DNA of 64,000 bases from Rheinheimera sp. MMS21-TC3 (GTDB lineage: Bacteria; Pseudomonadota; Gammaproteobacteria; Enterobacterales; Alteromonadaceae): contig NZ_CP135084.1 of the NCBI RefSeq assembly GCF_032229285.1, positions 2,046,001-2,110,000 on the forward strand, written 5' to 3'. The notes under the pieces were generated by a model. The model had not been told where the DNA came from. It saw only the letters and a list, made by a program, of their open reading frames with translations, and did no database searches. Shown one piece after another: positions 55,875 through 63,905 of the stretch. Every line of letters starts with the position of its first letter. Position 1 is the stretch's first letter. Position numbers and translations under genes: made by a program.

Positions 55875-58058
55875 TTATGGATTGCGCATTAAGTTGCGCC
55901 TTGTTTTAAGTGCTGCTTCATAATCAACAGATCCAGCGCCCAGTAATTCTCGACGTTGGCATAATAAAAGCCACCATTCGGCAGCAATAATGCCGCGTTT
56001 TAAATCTTGAATTGACGGGTTATTCTTGGCGTGCCTGCGAACAGCCTTGTAACACTCGCTTGCAATAGATCTAACACCCTCATTAGGATCCGATTTTTTA
56101 GTGAAGTTGACGGTTTTATGAACCTTACCATTTAGATCAAAGCCTAATTCGGTCAATGCTTTTAAATACCCTTGCCTCCAAATAGAAGATTGTTCGACTA
56201 CTTGATTGGGCTCATATATGCCATCTATTGCTTTTTCACCTTTACGAAGGCGCAAACGGCTCAAGCAAAACTCGGCTAGCTCATGACAAAAGTTCACATA
56301 AAAATCATGCTGAACTTGTGAGTAATTCTCTTGCGTTACTTCTCGATTTCCATTCATTTGGTAGGCAAAATGAGTATCTGAAAGCTGCTTTAACGAGTCG
56401 TACCATTTATAAAAATTTTCACGTTCATAAGGGCTTCCGAATTTTGAGATAGACTCATTTGAAAAAGGTTCTTTAGAAGAGCGCATCAACAATAATCTGT
56501 GGCGTAACGCTTTTTTAGGCGATGTGTGATCAAGGTCGTTTAATAACCGTTCAAGTTTTTGGTGGTGTGTTTTTATGTCTTGTTCATTTTCTGTTTTAAC
56601 CAATTCACCACGCAATATACCAATACTTTTATCAATATAAGGAAGCACATCTTCACGTTTCAGACGATCAACAGCGACAACTGCCCAATCTGGGAGCAGG
56701 CTTTTGGGGAGGTTATTTGAATCAATTAAACCAGTTAAAAGCTCATTCCACCATTTTAAAACACCAGAATAAAACTCTTCAGATGGTCTTCCGCTAAAAG
56801 GTGCTCGAGCCGATAAAACGCATAGCTTATTTTCAATAGTTAAATTATTAAAGCTTTCCAAAAATACTGTTTTCAAAGTAACAAAATATTCTGGACTAAC
56901 CCACTTTTCTATACTGTTCAGTAAGTCTGACCTAGTTTGCTTTGAATCAATAGCTCGCTGAAAATCGCACTCAACTGAATATTTAATCCATGCCGATATC
57001 TGCACCGGACTCAATTCTGAACAAAGGTCATGATGCGCATTACTTAAACGTATGTTTAAATCATCATTTGTTAACTGACTATATTCATTGTTGCAATAGA
57101 TAAAAGCACTAGTATAAGAAGTATAATAACTTTCTATGCCTCTAGCCCACTGTTCCTGGTTTTTAGCAGAAATCAGGTTTAAATCTGCACTTACATATAT
57201 CAGTTTTTCAAACTCTAATTTCGTTACCTCTAACCAGTTTGATAATAGATTCGAGGTTTCTTCACAATCAGATCTTTCGTATCGTATTAGTGTTTCAAGT
57301 TGTTCCCATGGTGAACCGTAATCATAGAAAAAATCAATCCAGCTATAAGAAAGCCTGCCAGCTTGAGAGTCAAACTTTATCCATGCTTTAATAAAGTCCA
57401 AACCACGCATTATATCCAGAGAATCTTTAGTAGGTGGCCCCTGTAACGAATTAGAAGAAGCTATATATATTAGCTCTTTAGTTAATAGACTATTTTCACG
57501 GCTCTTAAATTGATGAGCCATAGCATTGAAATGACTCCAAAGAACACTTGTTCTTTCACTATGACTTAATGAGTTCAGCGATTGATCGTCGAAAAATTCT
57601 TTTGAAAAACAAAAGTCTTTACCATATAACCACGAAACAAATAAGAAATAATGCCTTTCAATATTGCTCAGCCCATCATTAAACAAGCCATAAGGTGAAT
57701 TTGGGTAGTAAGCCTCAGCCACATCCTTTAAAAAATCGATTACACTGCTATCATTGACCGGTAATTTAAACATATCAAAATGGCGAAGTATGCTATTTAA
57801 TAATGTAGTTTTCTGAGTCAATAAAAAAGTAATGCAATTTTCTGACTCACGATTAGATTGCTTAGTTTGACTTAGAGCTTTTTCAAGTTCAGATATTCCT
57901 CGAAAAATATTCTGCCAAGTATCAGAAAAGTGTTTAATCAATAAAGTTCGTAAGTTACCTTGAATATCAAACTCATCTAGAGCTTGAACAAAGCGTTCTT
58001 TGGGATCGTTTTTTTCTTCAAAGGTGATATTGCCAAATGGCGCATCAATCCTGCACAT
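55875..58058 (-). CDS. Unrecognised 727-residue protein
   Basis: A long soluble protein with no signal peptide or membrane segment and no motif that I can name (no Walker A, no HD, no nuclease or transposase triad seen). It starts MCRIDAPFGNITFEEKND, has a predominantly helical body rich in Trp and Tyr, and ends RRELLGAGSVDYEAALKTRR followed by NLMRNP. I start at 58058 because this ATG has GGAG 7 bases upstream; two earlier in-frame ATGs (58070, 58091) lack one. It is transcribed away from the metal efflux genes, preceded by a palindrome and a three-stem element, and followed by a Cys-rich gene. Length and isolation suggest an accessory, possibly defence- or mobile-element-related gene, which is inference. 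Confidence 0.75.
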   Translation of the reverse strand: MCRIDAPFGNITFEEKNDPKERFVQALDEFDIQGNLRTLLIKHFSDTWQNIFRGISELEKALSQTKQSNRESENCITFLLTQKTTLLNSILRHFDMFKLPVNDSSVIDFLKDVAEAYYPNSPYGLFNDGLSNIERHYFLFVSWLYGKDFCFSKEFFDDQSLNSLSHSERTSVLWSHFNAMAHQFKSRENSLLTKELIYIASSNSLQGPPTKDSLDIMRGLDFIKAWIKFDSQAGRLSYSWIDFFYDYGSPWEQLETLIRYERSDCEETSNLLSNWLEVTKLEFEKLIYVSADLNLISAKNQEQWARGIESYYTSYTSAFIYCNNEYSQLTNDDLNIRLSNAHHDLCSELSPVQISAWIKYSVECDFQRAIDSKQTRSDLLNSIEKWVSPEYFVTLKTVFLESFNNLTIENKLCVLSARAPFSGRPSEEFYSGVLKWWNELLTGLIDSNNLPKSLLPDWAVVAVDRLKREDVLPYIDKSIGILRGELVKTENEQDIKTHHQKLERLLNDLDHTSPKKALRHRLLLMRSSKEPFSNESISKFGSPYERENFYKWYDSLKQLSDTHFAYQMNGNREVTQENYSQVQHDFYVNFCHELAEFCLSRLRLRKGEKAIDGIYEPNQVVEQSSIWRQGYLKALTELGFDLNGKVHKTVNFTKKSDPNEGVRSIASECYKAVRRHAKNNPSIQDLKRGIIAAEWWLLLCQRRELLGAGSVDYEAALKTRRNLMRNP

Positions 58059-58101
58059 AGTTTTCTCCATAAACTGAGAATTAGGTTTCACAAAAAGATT
58101 T

Positions 58102-58115
58102 CGGTTCTAGAACCG
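58102..58115. promoter_or_regulatory. Perfect 14-bp palindrome, possible operator
   Basis: CGGTTCTAGAACCG is its own reverse complement and lies 43 bases before the start codon of the 727-residue gene. Its size and position fit a dimeric repressor site. Confidence 0.5.
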
Positions 58116-58116
58116 G

Positions 58117-58190
58117 TTTGCAGTTGAAACCTCCCGTGCAACAGAGGGGAGCGGAAAAAGTGAGCAACATGCTCGGTAGCCGACTGCAAA
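58117..58190. repeat. Element with potential three-way-junction fold
   Basis: Outer arms TTTGCAGT (58117-58124) and ACTGCAAA (58183-58190) enclose two inner hairpins, CTCCC/GGGAG (58131-58151) and GAGCA/TGCTC (58162-58174). The 74-base segment lies directly next to the 14-bp palindrome, in the upstream region of the 727-residue gene. It could be a structured RNA leader, a small RNA or a DNA site folded as single strand. Confidence 0.5.
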
Positions 58191-58522
58191 AGTCTTATTT
58201 AAGATAAAAACTTTTCTTAATATTGTCAATAAGATATTTATTCTTCGCTTTTCCTAACCAAACCCCATATAAAACGATGTTAGTTAGACAAAAAAGTTAG
58301 ACTATGCAAATAACAGTTACTTACCACATTAAAAACTAATAAAAACGCCGATAGAACTTAAGATACTTTGATTTGTCGCATACAACCATCGAATTTGAAT
58401 TTCCTGATGAAGTTTGCAGAGATAATTAACGTCAACGTTGTGCATTGCCCTTAGATTTGTACCAGTAGATTTGTACCAGTAAATTTGTTACATTACATAC
58501 GTCTAACGAAGAGAATAGAATA
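58191..58522. other. AT-rich divergent intergenic region
   Basis: 332 bases between the structured element and the His-rich protein. It must carry the promoter of the metal-efflux genes. A tandem repeat lies at its right end (separate entry). No gene or RNA was recognised. Confidence 0.5.
58453..58490. repeat. 14-bp tandem repeat upstream of metal genes
   Basis: AGATTTGTACCAGT is present twice in direct tandem (58453-58466, 58467-58480), followed by a partial third AAATTTGTTA. The end lies 33 bases before the start codon of the His-rich protein. Confidence 0.85.
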
Positions 58523-58864
58523 TTGAACATTAACGTTGCTTTAAAAATACTGCTGATAATATCGATTGTTTTACAATCGTTTGTCGCCGTATCTGCAAGC
58601 ACGGAAACTCATCAGTTAGACGTTGAGCATCTACAATCCATTCATGATCACGAAGCAGATCATTCTCCCCAGCTAGATAGTGATAACGAACACGATATCG
58701 AGGACTGCCACCATTGCGGTCACTGTAGCGGCAATCATACCAGTTGGATTCTGGTTAAAGCGTTTACTCCAAACTTATCATTAAACAACTCACACAACTT
58801 TAATAATTTTATTTCGTTGCTTCTTGGTATTTCAACTAGGCTCTATCGACCACCTATCGCTTAA
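58523..58864 (+). CDS. Small exported His/Cys-rich protein, CzcI-like
   Basis: A 113-residue protein with a signal peptide (VAVSA-ST, residue 26). The mature part is rich in His and acidic residues and contains the cluster DCHHCGHCSGNH (about residues 72-83), a likely metal site. Small proteins of this kind precede Czc/Cus efflux genes and are thought to sense or buffer periplasmic metal. The start is TTG with GAAGAG about 9 bases upstream; no ATG fits the signal peptide. The adaptor gene follows after 63 bases. Confidence 0.75.
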   Translation: MNINVALKILLIISIVLQSFVAVSASTETHQLDVEHLQSIHDHEADHSPQLDSDNEHDIEDCHHCGHCSGNHTSWILVKAFTPNLSLNNSHNFNNFISLLLGISTRLYRPPIA

Positions 58865-58927
58865 CTTTCTCCATACAGTGCGCTTTTGCGCAAACACAAA
58901 TTGGTTTAATAAAAGTTAAGAGTCATT

Positions 58928-60157
58928 ATGAATAATATTTTTCGCATCACGGGCATAGCCCTAGTGATCTTTTTTGGCGTGTTTTCAATAAGCACGTCAC
59001 TGGCTAATGAAAGTCAAAATAATGTAGCACACGATGAACATTCACATGAGCATGAAAAGTCCACCAAAGAACCTGCTCATGACCACGATCATGCTGACGA
59101 CAAAGGAAATAGCCCTGAAAAGCGTGCAGTAGAGGAAGAAGCGCATGAAGAAGGGATTTCCTTAAGTACTGAAAAAATTAAATTAGCAGGCATAAAAATT
59201 GAGGAACTGTTGCCAAAGAAACACCTTAATACGGTTTACGCTCCCGGAGAAGTGAAAGCAAACGGCTATAAGAGCTATATAGTTTCACCTCGCACAGATT
59301 CTGTGGTAATTAATCGCCATGCAAGCTTAGGGGACCACGTTAAATCTGGACAAAAATTAGTTACTTTGTTTAGCGAAATGATGGCGCAAACTCAAGCTGA
59401 CTTTTTAATTGCGTCGTCTAACTGGAAGCGAGCTAAAAAGCTAGGTAGTAATAATATAAGCGAACGTGCACTTGTTGAAGCTGAAAACATCTATAAAGGT
59501 GTTTATGGCAAGTTAGTGGCTTTTGGTTTAACAAAGCAAGCGATTGATAAAATATCCCAACAAGATAACGCTACGTTTGGACAGTACGCTCTTGTTGCTG
59601 AGCGAGAAGGCGTTGTTTTGCAAGATGACTTCATGCAAGGGCAGCGTATTGAGGCGGGAGAAACGATTATGTTACTTGCCGATGAGACTGACCTTTGGGT
59701 AGAAGCTAACGTGCCACCTAATAAATCGTTAAATTTAGCCTTAGGCAGTCCTGCCTTAATTGATTTGAATGGTGTTAAATACCGAGCCAACGTCATACAA
59801 GAGGCTCACACTATTAACCCAATTACTCGAACACGAACAGTTAGACTGTCGGTTACTAATACTGGACATAAACTCCATTCAGGTATGTTTGTGAAGGTTT
59901 ATTTTCAGTTCGAGTCGAGCAACGAAGTAATAGCAGTACCAGAAGCTGCTTTGATACGAAGCAGTGATGGTGATTGGGCAGTGTTTATTGAAGAACATCC
60001 AAACGAGTTTAAGGCTGTTGAAGTGACGAGAGGCCAATCCTTTGGCGAGTATCGAGAAGTTATAGGTATTGAAGCCGGAACTAAAGTGGTGACACAAGGT
60101 GCTTTTTTTGTCGCCTCTGAAATCGCGAAAGGCGGATTTGATCCGCACAATCATTAA
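58928..60157 (+). CDS. Heavy-metal efflux periplasmic adaptor (CzcB/CusB-type)
   Basis: A 409-residue membrane-fusion protein of an HME-RND system. It has an N-terminal signal/anchor (about residues 1-28), a His/Asp/Glu-rich metal-binding stretch (about 35-75, HDEHSHEHEK and AHDHDHADD), then lipoyl, beta-barrel and membrane-proximal domains with DSVVINRHASLGDHVKSGQK, LVAEREGVVLQDDFMQGQRI and VAVPEAALIRSSDGDWAVFI-type elements near residue 340. Such adaptors link the inner-membrane pump to an outer-membrane channel and may hand metal to the pump. The pump gene starts 11 bases after its stop with an AAGGAGG ribosome site. Confidence 0.92.
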   Translation: MNNIFRITGIALVIFFGVFSISTSLANESQNNVAHDEHSHEHEKSTKEPAHDHDHADDKGNSPEKRAVEEEAHEEGISLSTEKIKLAGIKIEELLPKKHLNTVYAPGEVKANGYKSYIVSPRTDSVVINRHASLGDHVKSGQKLVTLFSEMMAQTQADFLIASSNWKRAKKLGSNNISERALVEAENIYKGVYGKLVAFGLTKQAIDKISQQDNATFGQYALVAEREGVVLQDDFMQGQRIEAGETIMLLADETDLWVEANVPPNKSLNLALGSPALIDLNGVKYRANVIQEAHTINPITRTRTVRLSVTNTGHKLHSGMFVKVYFQFESSNEVIAVPEAALIRSSDGDWAVFIEEHPNEFKAVEVTRGQSFGEYREVIGIEAGTKVVTQGAFFVASEIAKGGFDPHNH

Positions 60158-60168
60158 GGAGGCCAGTC

Positions 60169-63100
60169 ATGTTTAATCGAATTATTGATTGGTCTATTAA
60201 TAACAGATTGCTCGTGTTAATCGCGTTAATTACGTTGATAGCAAGTGCAGTTGTAACCATACCTAAGTTGAATTTGGATGCTTTTCCAGACGTAACAAAC
60301 GTACAAGTCGCTGTTAATACCGAAGCGCCGGGTTTAGCTGCTGAAGAAGTAGAGCAACTTATCACATACCCAATAGAAGCTGTGATGTACGCATTGCCGG
60401 ATGTTGAACAAGTGCGCTCTATCTCAAAAACAGGCTTGTCTGGAGTAACGGTAGTATTTAAAGAGGGGACAGATATATATTTTGCTAGGCAATTGGTTTT
60501 TGAACGTTTACAGGCAGCGAAAGAGCTTATACCTGCTGGTGTTGGAACCCCTGAGATGGGACCTAATACTTCTGGTTTAGGACAAGTATTTCAATATTTG
60601 CTGATTTCAGATGATGCCACTAAATATGACTCTATGGCACTTAGAAGTATTAACGACTGGATCATTAAACTATTGATCATGCCAGTAGATGGTGTAACTG
60701 ATGTGTTGTCATTCGGTGGTAACGTCCGTCAATATCAAGTTAATGTCGATCCTTCCAAGTTATTGTCTTATGAGTTGACTCAAGAAGATGTTGTATCAGC
60801 GCTTGAAAGTAACAACGCTAATGTTGGTGGCTGGTATATGAACCGTGGACAAGAGCAGCTCGTTATTCGAGGCACAGGTTGGTTTGAAAGCGGTGAGAAA
60901 GGTGTTGCAAATATTCGGCAAGTTCCAGTGAAAACACTTAATGGTGTAGTAGTTACAGTGTCTGATGTGGCTAAAGTAAAACTCGGTGCTGAGATCAGGC
61001 AAGGCGCTGTCACTATGACACGCAAAGCTAACAATGGCACTGTTGAAAACTTAGGTGAAGTGGTCTCTGGCATAGTATTAAAGCGCATGGGTTCAAATAC
61101 CAAAGCAACGATAGATGGCATTAATGCCAGAACTGAGCTTATCAATCAGGCATTACCTGAAGGCGTAAGATTTGAGCCTTTTTATGACCAAGCTGACTTA
61201 ATTGAAAAAGCGGTGGCAACCGTCGTTGAAGCCCTTACTTTGGCTTTTATCTTTATCACTATAGTACTTGCTTTATTTTTGATGAATTTAAGGGCCACAT
61301 TTTTAGTGCTGATTTCTATTCCAATCTCTATCGGTATAGCACTTATGATAATGGCTTGGCTGGGTATTTCAGCCAACTTGATGTCACTCGGCGGCATAGC
61401 TGTCGCTATAGGCATGTTAGTCGATGGTTCAGTTGTTATGGTTGAGAACATGTTTAAACATCTCAATAAGCAATTAGAAAGTGGCAGCGATGAAGCGAAC
61501 AATGATACTAAGCAAAAGTTGAAATTGGCAGGCAAAGAAGTAGCTCGTCCGATCTTTTTTGCAGCTTCCATTATTCTCGTTGTTTTTACACCTTTATTTA
61601 GTTTCGAAGGTGTTGAAGCAAAGCTGTTTCAACCAATGGCTACCAGCATTATGCTGGCGGTAGTGTCAGCTATTCTGGTTGCTTTATTTATTGTCCCTGC
61701 GCTTGCCACTTTCATGTTTAAAAGAGGGGTGAAAGAAAGGGAAAGTTTGATTCTAAGACCTATCGATATTTTGTATCGCAAGTCATTGAAAATCGCTTTA
61801 AAGCAAACCAAGTTTGTTATTTTTGTGTCATTAGCCCTTGTCATTTCAGCAGCGGTTGTTCTTCCACAAATTGGTACAGAGTTTGTGCCGGAACTTGAAG
61901 AAGGTACGATTAACCTGAGAGTTACATTAGCCCCTTCTTCTAGTTTGGAAACTGCGCTTTCGGTTGCTCCAATATTGGAAGAAAAGCTAATGGCTTTCCC
62001 AGAAGTGACTTATGCGTTAAGCCGAATTGGTCGAGCTGAGATTGGTGGCGACCCAGAGCCTGTGAACAACATTGAAATTTACATTGGCCTTAAACCTATT
62101 TCAGAATGGACAAGCGCATCTAATCGTTATGACTTGCAAGATAAAATGGAACGCTCATTGGAAGAATTTCCGGGGCTGTTATTAAACTTCTCTCAGCCTA
62201 TCGCCACTCGCGTTGATGAGTTGTTATCAGGTGTTAAGGCTCAACTTGCCATTAAATTATTTGGCTCTGACTTAAAGGTGCTAGCAAGCAAAGGGCGAGA
62301 AATAGAAACTGCGATTAAGTCAATTGATGGTGCTAAGGATGTTGCACTTGAGCAGATTGCAGGTGAAGCGCAGCTTGTTATCGCTCCAAATCGACTTGAG
62401 CTTTCTAGATATGGTTTATCCGTTGGTGATGTCATGGAAGTAGTTCAAGACGGCATAGGTGGAGTTGAGGCTGGTCAAATCATCAATGGCAACGAGCGTT
62501 ATGATATTTACGTGCGTTTAGAAGAGGAATTCAGATCTAATAGCGAAGCAATAGCTGATATAAGACTGCAATCTCCAACAGGAGCTTGGGTGCGCATTGG
62601 TGATGTAGCTTCAGTGTCTTTTGAGTCTGGCCCTCCACAAGTTAGAAGAGACGATGTACAACGTCGAGTTGTTATTCAAGCTAACGTCCAAGGCCGTGAT
62701 ATGGGAAGTGTGGTTGAAGATATTCAGGCTGCGATAGCTTCTGAAGTAAAATTGCCAGCAGGTTACTCAGTATCAATTGGCGGTCAATTCGAAAGCCAGC
62801 AACGCGCACAACAGCGTCTTTCTATAGTCGTGCCCGTATCTTTAGCTTTGATAGCATTACTCCTTTATTTTGCGTTTGGTTCAGTAGGACAAGCTATGTT
62901 GATCTTACTTAATGTTCCACTAGCCGTTATAGGTGGTGTATTTTCACTATACCTTTCTGGTCAGTATATATCGGTTCCAAGCTCTGTTGGCTTTATTACT
63001 CTTTTTGGCCTAGCTGTACTTAATGGCGTCGTCATGGTGGAGAGCATTAACCAACGGATCAAAGATGGGCTTGTACTCGATGAAGCAATATTTAATGGCG

Positions 63101-63318
63101 CCACATCAAGGTTACGCCCTGTTCTCATGACTGCTATCACTTCAGCGTTAGGTTTAATACCTATGTTGATGTCAAGTGGAGTTGGTTCGGAAATTCAAAG
63201 GCCACTAGCAAGTGTCATTGTTGGAGGCTTAATTACAGCAACACTACTTACATTGTTTGTAGTGCCAAGCTTATATAAGTTTTTTTCTAAAGGAAAAATA
63301 AAAGAGCTCGCGCTATAA
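60169..63318 (+). CDS. Heavy-metal efflux RND pump (CusA/CzcA family)
   Basis: A 1049-residue inner-membrane RND transporter with the usual two repeats (12 membrane segments and two large periplasmic loops). HME-RND signatures: NLDAFPDVTNVQVAVNTEAP (about 34-53) and TGLSGVTVVFKEGTDIYFAR. The proton-relay segment in TM4, GGIAVAIGMLVDGSVVMVEN (near 405-424), has the second Asp and the Glu of CzcA but Ala in place of the first Asp, as in CusA. The periplasmic position of the CusA Met573 is Asn (PVNNIEIYI), as in CzcA-like proteins. Substrate is therefore uncertain between monovalent and divalent metals. No outer-membrane channel gene is in the cluster. Confidence 0.93.
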   Translation: MFNRIIDWSINNRLLVLIALITLIASAVVTIPKLNLDAFPDVTNVQVAVNTEAPGLAAEEVEQLITYPIEAVMYALPDVEQVRSISKTGLSGVTVVFKEGTDIYFARQLVFERLQAAKELIPAGVGTPEMGPNTSGLGQVFQYLLISDDATKYDSMALRSINDWIIKLLIMPVDGVTDVLSFGGNVRQYQVNVDPSKLLSYELTQEDVVSALESNNANVGGWYMNRGQEQLVIRGTGWFESGEKGVANIRQVPVKTLNGVVVTVSDVAKVKLGAEIRQGAVTMTRKANNGTVENLGEVVSGIVLKRMGSNTKATIDGINARTELINQALPEGVRFEPFYDQADLIEKAVATVVEALTLAFIFITIVLALFLMNLRATFLVLISIPISIGIALMIMAWLGISANLMSLGGIAVAIGMLVDGSVVMVENMFKHLNKQLESGSDEANNDTKQKLKLAGKEVARPIFFAASIILVVFTPLFSFEGVEAKLFQPMATSIMLAVVSAILVALFIVPALATFMFKRGVKERESLILRPIDILYRKSLKIALKQTKFVIFVSLALVISAAVVLPQIGTEFVPELEEGTINLRVTLAPSSSLETALSVAPILEEKLMAFPEVTYALSRIGRAEIGGDPEPVNNIEIYIGLKPISEWTSASNRYDLQDKMERSLEEFPGLLLNFSQPIATRVDELLSGVKAQLAIKLFGSDLKVLASKGREIETAIKSIDGAKDVALEQIAGEAQLVIAPNRLELSRYGLSVGDVMEVVQDGIGGVEAGQIINGNERYDIYVRLEEEFRSNSEAIADIRLQSPTGAWVRIGDVASVSFESGPPQVRRDDVQRRVVIQANVQGRDMGSVVEDIQAAIASEVKLPAGYSVSIGGQFESQQRAQQRLSIVVPVSLALIALLLYFAFGSVGQAMLILLNVPLAVIGGVFSLYLSGQYISVPSSVGFITLFGLAVLNGVVMVESINQRIKDGLVLDEAIFNGATSRLRPVLMTAITSALGLIPMLMSSGVGSEIQRPLASVIVGGLITATLLTLFVVPSLYKFFSKGKIKELAL

Positions 63319-63329
63319 CGAGAAGGTAA

Positions 63330-63356
63330 AGCCCTATACAAGTTTTGTTTAGGGCT
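63330..63356 (+). terminator. Possible terminator of the efflux operon
   Basis: AGCCCTATACAA (63330-63341) with TTGTTTAGGGCT (63345-63356), 11 of 12 pairs, 3-base loop, 11 bases after the pump stop. No T-run follows, so it may be only a 3' stabilising hairpin. Confidence 0.5.
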
Positions 63357-63381
63357 ATTCAAATTGGCTAAATGGGGCTTC

Positions 63382-63403
63382 TTAAGCATGAATTAAGCAT
63401 GAA
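63382..63403. repeat. 11-bp tandem repeat
   Basis: TTAAGCATGAA occurs twice in tandem (63382-63392, 63393-63403) with a further TTAAGC. Intergenic, function unknown. Confidence 0.8.
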
Positions 63404-63448
63404 TTAAGCGTTATTTAAAGGTCGGCTATTGGCACACAAGGGCTATTC

Positions 63449-63492
63449 ACTGTCAGATTTGATTAAGCTCTAATAATCCGAACTGACAGTTC
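63449..63492. promoter_or_regulatory. Inverted repeat with embedded palindrome
   Basis: ACTGTCAG (63449-63456) is inverted as CTGACAGT (63483-63490); the second arm is part of the 13-base palindrome GAACTGACAGTTC (63480-63492). It may be an operator or a protein-binding site. No other signal was found in the 297 bases between the pump and the next gene. Confidence 0.4.
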
Positions 63493-63615
63493 AAGTTGAG
63501 ACTTTTTCACATTAACGAACTTGCCAATATCAGATATACTCACTCTGCTTCTAGAAAGGTTCCAATCCCATTATGCGGATTAAAACTAACCTATGGCATT
63601 TTGGAAAAATGGTAA

Positions 63616-63849
63616 TTAGTTTAAGCTCTTTGCATTTGGGAACAAACGACGAACTTGTCGTGTTATTGATTCCTTTACAGTGTCTTCAGTTTCAGCACTC
63701 CTGCTAATTTCGATTTCAATCTGACCAGTAGACGAATGACTAACCAACGCATCATCAAAGCCGGCCTCAAAAAGTAAATTATCAATGTTGTCTAAAGATA
63801 CATTATTTTCATACAGATCAAATTTCATTGTGACATTGAATGTCTTCAT
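63616..63849 (-). CDS. Small hypothetical protein
   Basis: A 77-residue soluble protein that I do not recognise. It has an alpha/beta pattern: KTFNVTMKFDLYENN, LDNIDNLLFEAGFDDALVSH, QIEIEISRSAE and a helical C-terminus ITRQVRRLFPNAKSLN. A ribosome-like GGAG lies before the ATG. Small proteins of this pattern are common next to mobile elements, but no function can be given. It lies 56 bases from the insertion sequence end. Confidence 0.6.
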   Translation of the reverse strand: MKTFNVTMKFDLYENNVSLDNIDNLLFEAGFDDALVSHSSTGQIEIEISRSAETEDTVKESITRQVRRLFPNAKSLN

Positions 63850-63905
63850 TTCACTCCCCTCCTATATACCTTATAGAATAAATTTAAGATTGATTTAAAT
63901 CATGT

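Noticed and set aside
55875..58091. Transposase or reverse transcriptase identity for the 727-residue protein
   Set aside because: No DDE-type spacing, YxDD or other catalytic signature is visible, so a retron or transposon label is not supported.
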